From positions 29,564,213-29,628,212 of the forward strand of contig OZ234493.1 of the NCBI GenBank assembly GCA_965153455.1: a stretch of DNA of 64,000 bases, given 5' to 3'. Under the pieces are notes generated by a model. The model was not told the origin of the DNA. It saw only the letters and a list, made by a program, of their open reading frames with translations, and made no database searches. Both the position numbers and the translations under genes were made by a program. Source of the stretch: Sphagnum compactum. Taxonomy: Eukaryota; Bryophyta; Sphagnopsida; Sphagnales. Shown in pieces: positions 47,600-59,419 of this stretch (positions within the stretch are counted from its first letter, which is position 1; each line of letters begins with the position of its first letter).

Positions 47600-49570
47600 T
47601 TGTGCTGGTATATAGAGGGTCTGACAAGGGTATGAATGAGACCATAGACAACATACCTGCCACCAGTTCTTGATTTCAAAAGAACCTTGGGTCTTGATTT
47701 TAGCTCTTTTCTTTGTCTTTTGATGGAACAAGTCCACTCTTAAGACCAAGTTTGGTTCCATCTCCATTACACACAACTAAACCAAATAATAATAATTACG
47801 TAATATTAGAATATCCAACTAGTCCACATAGTTCCAAAAAAAAATATGTTAAAAAAATTATTTATAAATCAAATGCAATAATTTGCTTATAATATAAGGT
47901 CAAATTCATATATGTTTAACAAAGTTGTATTTATCTATTTAGAGAACCTAAAACAATTTAAAATGAGATAGCACCTCAAGTCCAAGTTCTAATTCTATTT
48001 TCAAAAAGAGGTCTGTAGTTGCTCAATTAGGTTCCAATGGCAACTCCAACAAAATTTGGAACTTTTGGTCCAAAGATCTTAAAACTTGATCTATAATTTG
48101 GACCTAAACTTGCATAAGTCTTAGAACTAATCAACATTTGTGTAAACCTAATGTGGCCAAGGCTCAAGGAATATTGTGAATTAGGGTTTTTTAATATTCA
48201 AAATCCCCTTCAAAATAGAGTAGCTTGATTTTGATGTTAAGGAAACTGTGTATTAGAAAAGTGATACTAAGAGCTAGTAGGTGAGCTTAATTGGGCAAAC
48301 TTTTTGGCATATTGGGAGTAATAACTAGCATTCAATGTTGGCTCCTTGGCATAAAGGTTTGAACTAATTGCTTAGGCATGTTTTAAAATAGATTGTTAGG
48401 TTTTTAAATAGTTTAAACAAATAAGAAACAACATAATCTACCATTGCCAACCTATGAAAATATTGAAATTCGAAAACCTTTCGAATTGGTAGGTTTAGAC
48501 CTTTATGCTTGTTACACTTGTACTTGTTGCCATGCAAATTATGCTTGCTATGACCTATAGCTTGTAGAGTTTCATAGCAATCCATTGAAGTCCAAAATAT
48601 TGCTTGCACAAGCATAACATGGTTAAGTTTAAAATGGTTGAATATAGATGTTGTGACTATTGCAATGAGGAAAGGAAGTGCGAATCATTTTAGTAGTTAT
48701 GTTTGGTGAATGCAACAACAACGTTATTAGGGTAGTCGTCCTATCATTTCTATGCATTCAATTTGGTTTGGTAGTTTGTTGAAAACACATGTGATAACAT
48801 GAATAAAGGATGATGTGTATAATGTGAATGAAATTAGTGTTTGTTCAATAAGACGTGTCCATTTTCTTTGTGCCTATAATGGTTGGTGTCAATCACCTAT
48901 TTCAACATTGTTCCAATTGTCATCATGATCACAATCTTGATGTGTGGATGTAGTTGATGAAATAAGGTAGTCTTGTGAATATGAATCTTATGTTCATAAT
49001 TGCATGGGTGATTTTGGATTTATAGAAGATTTGATGTTTTTATATTGCCAAGACATGTGGAGCCATTTTTAGCATTTGATTACCATGGCTCCAATCTCTT
49101 GTTTGGATACGGACAAGTTCAATATCAAGTTTCCAAATTGTAAGTAGTTAACATATTCATAGGCCATGTTGTACAAATCCATGGACAAATTTGTGTTACT
49201 TTTCCATACTTGTGCCAACTAGTGTTTGTTTGATTTGTGAATGTCTCATATTGGATTCAACAATTTTGCATTAGTTGTGAACTTCGTTAATAATGCACAA
49301 ATTCTTAGACATTTGATAAATTGTTGGTCTTTTTAAAGCCCTTTGCCTTCATTTTATAATGATTGTTAATTTGATACAAATCATGAAACCATAGTTAGCC
49401 CAATTCAAACTCAAACATAAGATTATTATATATATGTGAAGGATGAGAGCTTGAATTTGAATATCTTAACATCATTTTTCCTTGATATTTTGTTTGTTTA
49501 TAAACCATTGTAGTTAAAAATACCACTTGCAAAAAATTATTTTGAAATTTGAACTTGCATTGTTTAAGGC
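47600..49570. other. Intergenic DNA without recognisable genes
   Basis: AT-rich, no supported gene. The part from about 48650 may include the worn upstream portion of the hAT relic that follows, but no phrase was convincing. Confidence 0.4.
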
Positions 49571-49579
49571 TTGTTAACA

Positions 49580-50330
49580 TGCCACAAATGATGTTAGAGT
49601 GTGTGTTGACATGAAGAAAATATCATTGATGGATGGTCAACCATATTTACAAAAAATAATAACCTCGACTAAGAAATTTAGAAAGGGTCAACAAGAATTA
49701 GACAAGGCTTGCATTGAAGCTAAATTGCTTATGAAAAGTTTACAAATGTTAATGAAAACAAGGTTTGTGAGAAGGTTTTCCTTTTCCATGAAACTCCAAG
49801 GTATGCTCATGTAATATTTATTATTACTAACAATCCTTGCACATGCAAGCAAGGGTGCTTATTGAGTTGACTTGGGCCATTGCATGGGATGGGGTGCATA
49901 TTTGAAGAAAAATTGTGGAACAATGTGTTTTAAATTAAATAAAAAGACTATTGGTTCTTGTTTGATGCCATGAATGCTATTATTACTAAATCCATGAAAC
50001 TTAGGGCTAACTTCAAGCATTGAGCTATGTGTATGCCCTTTTTACATTGCAATTTGATGATGAACTCAAAATCCTCCATGGTTGCATGACTCCAAAAGCG
50101 ACCAATATGCTAGCCTTTTTTTACTTTTTTAAATACTTTTACAATTGTTCATGTTCATAACATGTTGGCCATAATGTTGAACTTCGAGTTCAAACAATGA
50201 AATTGTATAACAAACTATTTTGGTTGTGAAAAGCCCAAATTATTGCTAATAAAATGTGACAAAAAAAAATCAATCCCCATCCTTGTGAAAAGGATTCCTC
50301 AATCCATCTAGTCAAGTATCCCTCCACTTC
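49580..50330 (+). pseudogene. hAT-type transposase relic (C-terminal half)
   Basis: The plus strand reads ATNDVRVCVDMKKISLMDGQ, YLQKIITSTKKFRKGQQELD, KACIEAK, then LMKTRFVRRFSFSMK across 49580-49800. From memory this matches the hAT block CQYA.ND.KVC...K.VSL, LQKTITWTKKSGKGRQEWDK, KTRFASKVI. In later frames YWFLFDAMNAIITKSMKLR (49950-50010) and HNMLAIMLNFEFK (50150-50200) correspond to WLLSDALNA.I...MKL and HN.LALMLDPRFK. The first 71 codons are open; the rest has many stops. It belongs to the same family as 20040-20640 and covers the overlapping and following portion of the protein. No termini or target duplication were found. Confidence 0.65.
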
Positions 50331-51480
50331 CATATTGACCATTTGATTCATTTGTGATACTACAATTTTAGGTGAAAAGTCAAATGAGAGATTGTTTATG
50401 ATTGAATTTTTTTTCATTGTCATGTTGTGAACTTCAATAATCATGTAAGGTCACCTATTCTAGTGGAAAGAACAATTATAGGTTATACTCCCAATGTCAT
50501 CTTCCTTGTAAGACAAATATTGGCAATTCTTAGTTCTCAAATTGGGACAAAAAGGATCTTATCAATTGTCAAAATCTTAATTAATTTGCATCAATGTGAC
50601 TTGGATTCACAAATCTAATTAATCTCATCATGTTATAATAATATTGGCCAATGGATGCCCCAATTGGGTGTTACCTTGCAAATAAGGATTTGGGTAGTTC
50701 TTCACTTTTGAGATGAACCTTCTTGATGCCCATAACAACAAATTGGACGATTTTGACTACTTTGAGGAGAAGTTATAGTGATTATTACATTTTAGTCATG
50801 TGTCATCACAATTGTAGTTTCCATTTTAAGTTTGTCTTTACCAACTATCTTTAACGTTTGCATGGCACACACTTCTACTTTCTTGATTCATTGTAATTTG
50901 AGATGCGGTTTCAATCATGTTAAAGTTGGAACATGTATCCAATGATTTCAAAGACTATAATTTCTTGTAATCAACATCAATTTGATGTTCCTTATGTTTA
51001 TGCACAACCCTAACAAATTTTTGTTTGAGTATGTTGATCTAGTTATGCAAATGTGTAGAGTTCATAAGGTGTGTATACTATGGACTAAGTAATTGACAAG
51101 AGCAACACGTAGGTTATCATGAATAGTTGAGGTGTGTGAGCACTAAGACTATTCAGGATAACCTCACACACCTTGTGTATTCACAGTAACCAATGTGCTC
51201 GAGCTGGTTACTAGTAGACATAGCCAATTGCATGAGATCATCAAGCTTATGGGTTATGGGATAGAAGAGTGTGAGCTATGAGGTTCAACTTGCAAACCAA
51301 TGACTAAGAACGTGCAAAAAAATTTGAGAAGGTACAAAAATGTTAGAAGGCAACGACAAAGAAAGCAACAAGATATGCAACATATTTGAGGAGCTCTTGT
51401 TCAATGGCATGATGCCATGTTAGTGAGACACTCCCTGCAATTTGTTATTTACCTAATCATTGGTAGTAAACTTGAGTATG
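50331..51480. other. Intergenic DNA without recognisable genes
   Basis: Possibly the worn 3' part of the hAT relic up to ~50750. A short inverted pair (GGTGTGTGAGCACTA near 51131 and CTCACACACCTTG near 51162) is present. No gene. Confidence 0.35.
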
Positions 51481-51559
51481 TAAATTTTGTTTTTGTTTGT
51501 GTGCAGGAATGTATGTTGTACGTATTTTATATACTGTATTGAATGAACAAGTACGTCCT

Positions 51560-52216
<657 letters not shown>

Positions 52217-52235
52217 TAGATCTGTTCACCCCACC

Positions 52236-52265
52236 TTCTTCTTCTTCTTCTTCTTCTTCTTCTCC
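52236..52265. repeat. (TTC)n microsatellite
   Basis: About nine TTC units followed by a pyrimidine-rich run to 52290. Confidence 0.85.
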
Positions 52266-52689
52266 TCTCTCTGTCTTTCTCTCTCTGTACACTCTGAGGC
52301 TGAGAACTGGTGTAAATTTGAAGGACTCTCTTGTTGACTTGTGGGCTTCAAAGGGCTGTCAAGGAGTTTCTCTTATGTAATCTCACAGCCATGTTATATC
52401 TTTTGGTCTCTAGTACTTGATGCAATGGGGATGTAATGGCAGGTATTTTTTGGTTGTTTTTCCTCCTCTTCTCAGCACATTCTTGATTTTGCACAGTTTA
52501 TAGAAGTTCTTTTCAGCCAAGGATGAGGAGTCTTGAGCTTGTAGTGCACTTTGTAGATGGGACAGCAATGCGCTACTGTGGTTGGATGGTAAGTAGGTTT
52601 GCAGAAATGGGGGTTGTTTGATCTAACTCTCAACCCTAAACCACCACCATAGCTGCAATCAATTTCTGGACAAAAATCTCACTGCAGTC

Positions 52690-53660
52690 ATGCAGTGATT
52701 GGTGGGTTTTGACGAAATTTGTATCCATGGTTTTTTATCTTATAAAACCGTCAAACGATTGCTTCTGAACCATGAGAGGGTTCCCATCATTGTGGCAGCA
52801 CATTTGCTGCCCTTGATTCCGCTTGATGGGAACCACATGAGAGGAGCAAGAGATGTTGGTGCTATGCAGGGAATGCCTACAATGGCCCTGCACCATACTA
52901 TCAGGACAAATTCCACAGCAAACAGGTAAAAATAGAAACCTTCTAGGCCACCCTGATTTTCACAGCTATAGCGCCATTCAATTTGCTGATGTCTCCCAGA
53001 ACAGTATAACTGAATATAAGATAAAACCTTGAGTTGCCCATCCATTTTCTTTGCATTAAATTGCAAAATATTTTTCTAACAATGTTAAAACAAATCAAGC
53101 TTTGCAATTAACTGTATAACATCAAAACTCATCAACATTTTGTACTGGCACAACCTACAAGTCCTACCCTAGACACTCTGTGTCTTATTATGTATTAGCA
53201 TGTTGACCAAAATTCCTGGCAAATTGGTGCATGGCCAGCATCAGGGCAGTGCAAAAGGAAGCACTTGTGGCCAAGCTCTACATACATATATTTACATCCA
53301 TTTGAGATACAATACACCTTGTAATGAATTGATCCTAGGATGGGGCTTGCTCTTCTCAGTTGCTAAACTTACTGGCAAAAGTACAATGGTATATTCATTG
53401 ATCATCCATGTGAAATCTCCAGTGCTACTCAGCATTCGAGTTTCTGTTCAATAAATACTTGCACAAAATGACCAAAGTAAGAATAATGTACCAGTAACTT
53501 CCACAGTTGTGCTCATGGCCCCTGCATATCTTAAATCACCCTACTGTATCTAGTGTACTCAATTGCCAGCCAACCCAAGTATTTGTTGCAGGCTCCATCA
53601 GTCAAAGCCAAACTCACATCCTGCCAAATTCCCTGCTTGGGCCACACCCCATCTCTTCTC
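52690..53660. other. Unassigned sequence 3' of the KH pseudogene
   Basis: Open frames occur on both strands at 52699-53066. The plus-strand one contains IPLDGNHMRGARDVGAMQGM and ends near a donor-like ACAG/GTAAAA at 52925; a shifted frame gives NAYNGPAPYYQDKFHSKQ to the same site. Neither is recognised. Terminal exons of the KH gene might lie here but none could be matched. Confidence 0.3.
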
Positions 53661-53673
53661 TACAAATACTCAC

Positions 53674-54044
53674 CCATATGCAGGGTATGGTGGAGAGCCC
53701 ACATATGGATAGGATGAGGTTTCATACACCTGGCTTTTGCTGGACCTTGCGAGCATCTTGTCCATGCTTTCTGTTATAAGATGCAACCCCAGTATCTGAG
53801 TATGATTCATAAACTGAAGGGTGGTAGTGTGAGATATCTGAATCTGTGTGATCATAAGGCAAACTATCAGTGTATGATGGCTCAGATTGGGTGTATGAGT
53901 GACCATATCCTGTTGGAAGAGGTTGCTGGTAGCACATATGTGCTTCATTATGTAGAAACTCTTTGTGTTGTTCGGCCTGTTTTGCACGCAACTGTGTCAT
54001 CTTCTACTGATACCGCTCCTGTATCTCTCTCAAAACCTGCACAC

Positions 54045-54082
<38 letters not shown>

Positions 54083-56731
54083 GAGTGTTGGCAAACCAAC
54101 CCTTAGCAATAAATCTGTAATGACACAAATTGCAGATGCAAATTAGTGTGCACAAGGCTTCCTGCTCAATGAAGAGAGCCCTTGGGAATCACAACAGAGA
54201 TAGTGCTCAGCATCTCATAAAGTAGAATCAATCCTCCACCCCTAATCAGTTTGAAACTCCTTTCCTTCAACTTGTCTTTAGGCAGACCTTTTGCAACATT
54301 TAACCAGAGGGCAGCCCTCTACAATTGACAAACAGTGGCACTCACAAGATCAGAGCTGAATCCTTTAGACATTTCAACACACCAACATCCTCAAATTTCA
54401 CTGGAAAGAGAACTGGCACAGGATAACCTACCTGCAGCGATGTATTTGCAGCCAATAACAGCAGCAAATCTTGTTTCACAGAATACAACTGAGCCTGTCC
54501 ACAAACACCTCAATTCTCTCTACAGTCTTCTCCAATCCATGATTACCAAAATGATTTCTTCAGATATGAAGGGTGTCAGGTCCATTCAAGCAACAAAGTC
54601 CATGGAAATGTAGACCTTGCCTACTAGCAAAGACACCCTTCACTTATATTTTTCACTCAAAACCAAATTGTCGCTAGGGGACAGCTAGATAAAGAGACAC
54701 TGATATGCACACAAGTGCCAGAAAGAGATAAACCATTCATGAAGGGAACGCCTTGGAATTGATCACAACCAAGAAGCTTCATATTCCACTGCAGAGAAGG
54801 CAAACTTCTGGTGTGATTCTTGTTCACTTTAAACAGGAGTCCCCAATTTCCATGCAGAATATCAAGTACAGTAACAAACCTTGCAATGTTGTGCATTCTC
54901 TTTGTCTTCTTCCTTGTTTTGGTCTTTGGTATGTTTAATAGTCTCCTCCAGGAACCATTGCTCTTGTTCATCCAAGCTGTGTTCATCATACTCCAATTCC
55001 AACTCCATACCTTGCTCAGCCTGAGTACGATATGGTCTTGCACTGTCTGAGTAGAAAGTACTCCCTCCATCTACAGGCCCTGGGCCTTTCTCAGCCAATG
55101 CTGGTGACATGCTCCCAGCTCCTGAAGCCATGAGGCTTTCAAGAAATGAGGGGGAAAGTGTATGGGACGTCCTCCTACTCAAGTTGGCAATGAGAGGCTC
55201 CCTAAAATACCCATTTTTCCACAGTGAAATAGAAGAAAAATGGTGATCCATGTTACCAAAAGATAAAAGTCTGTCCTCTTTCCCAGACTCAAAAAAATTC
55301 TGAGCAAGTTTCCACTGCAACCTCAATCCTTGGTCCTTATTGTGCCCATTTGGAACTTCATCCTCAGCATGCTCAGAAACTATCAGTTGGGCAGAAACTT
55401 ACCTGAGAAGCTCTGAGTGAGGATGCTAGATAGCTCCCATAGATAGGAAAACCATTTCCAAGTATCACATTAACCAATGATGTCATCTCAGAGACTCGGT
55501 TGCTACTTCCCTTCTATAACTGGAACCGCCATGAGTAAGAGTAATGGTGTACTTTTAAGCTTGGGGCTTAACTTACCCTCGTTATATAAGCCATTCAGGG
55601 AATGCTGAGAAGAGCCTGACACAGCCTCCCACTGCCTATGAGCCTCCAGTTGAGATGCTATGTGTTCAATGGTGAGTTTCTCCTCATCAACTTGAGGAGG
55701 AGTTTCTGTGCAACCAGCACAGGATTACCATGTTGCAGTCGTTGCACAGCAATGTGCTGCATTTGATCAGCAATCAAAGGATTGACTAGAGGAGCACCTC
55801 CTCTATAACCTCTTTCAACCCCTTGGGCCTTCAGTCCAACTGGCTGCTGCTTCCACTCCTCTTCAACTTGCTCTACAAGCTTTGTAACAGCATTGACAGC
55901 TCTGATGACAGTCATTCTATCAGGGCCTGTTATTTTGACAAAGAAGGTTCCAGACCCTGCTGTGAGGTTATCTTCCAGTTTCAACCGGCAATTGGTGTCC
56001 TTTTCAATACCCTATATAATAGCACCCCCTGTGCCAATAATCCTGGGTTTCAATCTCTTGTCTCGTAATGGAATCCTGTCCACTATCTCCCCAGACTTTG
56101 GATTCCCTCCCAATGTAGTTGGACAGCCCTGCGATCAAATTCAACATACTTTCCCTTGAACACCACAACTGTCTGCCGGCCCCTTATGTCCAAAGTACAC
56201 CAAATTCATAACATGCCCTGCACCAGTATACTAAGAAACCTGTCTTGGTGAGGCACTGATCATGTGTCTGGTCATTACTGTAATTGTGCCAACTTCCAAT
56301 GGCAGAATTAACACCCTGAAAGAAATGTATCCAAGCCTTGTGGAAAGATCGATCAGTGATAATTTTTCCATCTTTAGGATTCAAGAGAGGAAAGACACCT
56401 GAGAAAAATGCGCAACCTCACCACAAAGATGGCAAGTAAGTTCCTCTGCCTTCCTGCACTTCCAGCTTCTTTCTACTGCTTTGGCCTTGGCTTCCCAGAC
56501 TTTGGCTTCCCTACTTGTGAAATCTGTGGGAACAGCATTTGGATCACGAGGCTCATCTTCATCTTCTGAATCACTCGCATTTGCACTCAACAGTTTGTTG
56601 TTGTTGGTCTTGATGGCCGGTGCCACTTCTCGCCGTGTGTCCTGTGGTGCCTTTGGAGGCCCTGTGTACTCCGTTCCATATACCTCCTTGAACCACTCCT
56701 CATCTCCATCATCATCCAGTTGATCAGCCAT
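53674..56731 (-). pseudogene. Zinc-knuckle and KH-domain RNA-binding protein gene, apparently pseudogenised
   Basis: Exon 1 (56731-56399) is intact: MADQLDDDGDEEWFKEVYGT, an acidic SDSEDEDEP stretch, then CHLCGEVAHFSQ. Exon 2 starts at 56128 with GCPTT and completes a CX2CX4HX4C zinc knuckle across the intron. It continues into a KH domain: RIIGTGGAII with the GXXG loop, CRLKLEDNLTAGSGTFFVKI, DRMTVIRAVNAVTKLVEQVE. Lesions: TAG at 56014-56012 replaces an expected Gln (GAII-stop-GIEKD). The frame shifts near 55718, after which TETPPQVDEEKLTIEHIASQ runs to a donor at 55577. Exon 3 is 55513-55403. Exon 4 has GPGPVDGGSTFYSDSARPY and ends at 54880. Exon 5 is 54036-53674 (VLREIQERYQ, TAG at 54006-54004, KMTQLRAKQAEQHKEFL), with a further frame change near 53740. 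Splice sites are kept, so it is not a processed copy. Presumed ancestral role: nuclear RNA binding. Assembly error is the alternative. Confidence 0.75.
54049..54081. repeat. (AC)n microsatellite in a KH pseudogene intron
   Basis: About 16 AC dinucleotides directly beside the exon 5 acceptor. On the sense strand it forms a TG tract just upstream of GGTGTGCAG, so length changes could affect splicing. Confidence 0.8.
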
Positions 56732-57330
56732 TCCTCAAAGACTTGTGTTCCTCTGCTTCCTACTCAAGTTCAACCTCGTAATTCCTACTGTGGATGCAGC
56801 ACACTACCGCCACCACCACCACCAAGACAGGCTTATTACCTCATCCGTCCCCCGTCCATACCAAGCTCCATGTTAGTGCAACACAATATACTATACCTAG
56901 AGAAGAAGAAAGCAGACGGATTCCACAAACAAGCAGAACCGAAAATTCCTGTCCAAAAGCAGTCCATCACGATTGTAAGCTTGTGCTGTTCACGTTGTGT
57001 TTGGACAACCAACAACAACAACAATAAAGAAAAATATTATCAACGAAAAACAGCACGCAAATTGATCATGCTACAACAATCGTACCAGCAATCAATAAGA
57101 TTGCCCTAATCTAGTATAAAGAGAGACGAAAGAGCAAGCAAAAACAAAATTCTGACCACTTACTCTTCTTCTTCTTCTTCTTCTTCTTGCGGCATCTCGA
57201 TCCTTCAAAACTCGAAAGACCATTCCCGCAACAAACAATCGCAGCTGCAGCAGAGTATGGAGACGACGAGAACGACGACGAAGACGACGACGACTTATCT
57301 CCGTTTTACTTTGGAAGGTCCAATACAACC
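56732..57330 (-). promoter_or_regulatory. Leader/promoter region of the KH pseudogene
   Basis: Purine- and GGT-rich sense-strand sequence with a (GAA)n tract (complement of TTC at 57165-57189). This resembles the ARPC2 leader and plant 5' UTRs generally. A plus-strand ORF at 57187-57375 (acidic, DDENDDEDDDD) is probably repeat-derived. No TATA box is certain. Confidence 0.3.
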
Positions 57331-57379
57331 TGTACTGGGCCTATCAAATTCCGAAAGATCCATTTTTATGATTAGTCAC

Positions 57380-58690
57380 TTTTTAAAAATAAGAAAAAAA
57401 AATTGTTACTTTATGTAGAGGAAGGTTATGCTATGGCAGGCTTTGGAATTTTTGACCTCTCTCAACCTATCCACCTCAGGGATCTCAAATCCAGAAGGCC
57501 CCCCCCATAAGGGGACCTTCTCCTATATGAATACCCCTACATTGAACCTATTTTTTGAAAGCTGACCTACTTTTTAAAATCTTAATATAGAGCTAAGATC
57601 AACACCTTAAACTTTTTCTAGTTTCATTTTTATAATTAAATTGTATTACTTGTCACTATTGTTGTATTATGTTGTAGGGGAGGTTCTCATATGAGTGCAT
57701 TCTCTGGAAGAAGGGCGTGAGCTTGATGGTGTTCCCAAACCCTCAAGAAAACGCATGAGTACATGAACCTCCCCTTACATAAACAACTCTCTTTGTATTC
57801 AATTTTGTAAATTGGGGGAGCTCCCCTGACGTAACACCCTACGGTTCTTTTGTTGGGGAAGATCCCTCAACAAAATACACATAGAAATAAAAAGGGAGTT
57901 GTTTATGGTATATTTATTTTATCTTGAGAATTGAAATTCTAAGAAACCGTACTCCATGAGTATTTACATATAACATGCACTGGTATAGTGAAAAGTGATT
58001 TGATTTTACATTGAGGTTGGCCGTTGTGTTTCTCAATCTAACATTGGTGAAGTCAGTGATACTTCTTTCTATGATTGTCAAATAGCCATCCCAAACTATG
58101 TACAGTTTTGCTCATACTTTACAATCACAAATTTACAACCCTTCAAATTTCTATGTCCATGCATGTAAAATCTCTTGTGGTCAAGTTTTAAGTTAACTAG
58201 CTCAACACTAAGGACAGAGTAGCCAGCAAGAGTTCTAGTAGTAAACCTTTTCTTTGATGAAACAATGGAAGTGCATTGTGGTGGTGGAGGAAGAACCCTC
58301 TTGCATTCATAAAACAAACTTTTAAAAAATTATTGGTAAAAGTTTATGGGAAAATTATGTTCATCCTAATAGCATAATATTGATAGAACAAATGTGACAA
58401 AGCGAAGACATCTTTTACACATCATTTCTAAAAAATCTTAGAACAGGAAAATTTCTAAATCAGACTTTGAATTATTCAAACACAACTTTTTTCTAATTTA
58501 AAAATAAAGATATTTGAAGATCCATGGAGGACAGCAATCTTCCTAGTTCCTTGAAATGAATTACGCAATGCCATCAACCATCAAATCATAAAAATAAATT
58601 CAAATTCATTAAAACAAAAATGTTATACAATTTTAGCTATTGATATTTATAAAAAAAATCCAATATGTAATGACATCTAATACATTATAA
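57380..58690. other. Intergenic DNA without recognisable genes
   Basis: Two similar direct phrases occur: GGGGACCTTCTCCTATATGA near 57518 and GGGGAGGTTCTCATATGAGT near 57678, ~160 bases apart. Worn upstream parts of the helicase relic may lie near 58400-58690 but were not recognised. Confidence 0.4.
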
Positions 58691-58698
58691 AGCAAACC

Positions 58699-59410
58699 AT
58701 GACGACAAATCAAAATCAAAATTTAGCACCATTCTTAAAGATTTATAGAGGAATGAAAGTCATAATCTCTCAAAGCATATATCCAAAAATAGTAATTCTT
58801 AAAGGGACAATTGGTTATGTCCAAAATATTTTACTCACAAAATCACATTGGATTCAACATGATAATTTAATGCACCCACCCATTAATGTTCTTATTAATT
58901 TTAATGAATTCATACAAAAACATGAAATGTTACAAAACATAAACCTCAAAGGTCTACCTAAGAATGTCATACCAATAGCACCGATAATTAGAAATTTCCA
59001 ATATCATCATTCCATACAAGGATCAAACACTTCCAAAACTTTTAATATTAGTTGTTATCAATTACCACTTGCTTCATATTTTTGTTTGACTAACTTCAAA
59101 ACTCAAGGACAAACATTTGAAGATTTGGTGATAGACCTTCATTAGCCACTTGACAAATATGCAACCTAATATGCACAACATATATGTAACATTATTATGT
59201 TTATGTTCTTTAAATGGGCTCATGATTTTACAAGATATCATAATCCAAGACATGCACAAGGCTAATTTTAAAAAAAGGTCATTACATATGACAACAATAC
59301 CCGTTGTGATGTCAGACATTGAAAAAACCATTACTCCCAAATGCCTTAAGGAAAAGAAACAAATGCAACATGAAATGTGTAAACAAAAAATGACAACCCA
59401 ATTGAAATAA
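58699..59410 (+). pseudogene. Pif1/Helitron-type DNA helicase C-terminal fragment
   Basis: A 148-codon open frame (58699-59145) reads IYRGMKVIISQSIYPKIVIL, KGTIGYVQNIL, later QLPLASYFCLTNFKTQGQTF and EDLVIDLH. This matches the end of Pif1-family helicases, where a GM.V....N....G..NG..G.V segment is followed by the Q.PL..A.....HK.QG.T motif. After the stop the next frame (59150-59410) gives YVTLLCLCSLNGLMILQDI, equivalent to the terminal Y.ALSRV.SL.GL.LL motif with SR replaced by LC. The N-terminal Walker A/B part is absent. Plant Helitrons carry such helicases, so a decayed Helitron is likely; no Rep domain or CTRR-3' end with hairpin was found. A cellular Pif1 gene fragment is the alternative. 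Confidence 0.65.
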
Positions 59411-59419
59411 TGATGATTT

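Noticed and set aside
54049-54081. Possible CRISPR-like or regulatory repeat
   Set aside because: A plain AC dinucleotide run. No array of repeats with unique spacers exists anywhere in the window.
54657-55070. 137-codon minus-strand ORF
   Set aside because: A shadow frame of the KH pseudogene exon 4. The exon 4 frame has the conserved GPGPVDGGSTFYSDSARPY text.
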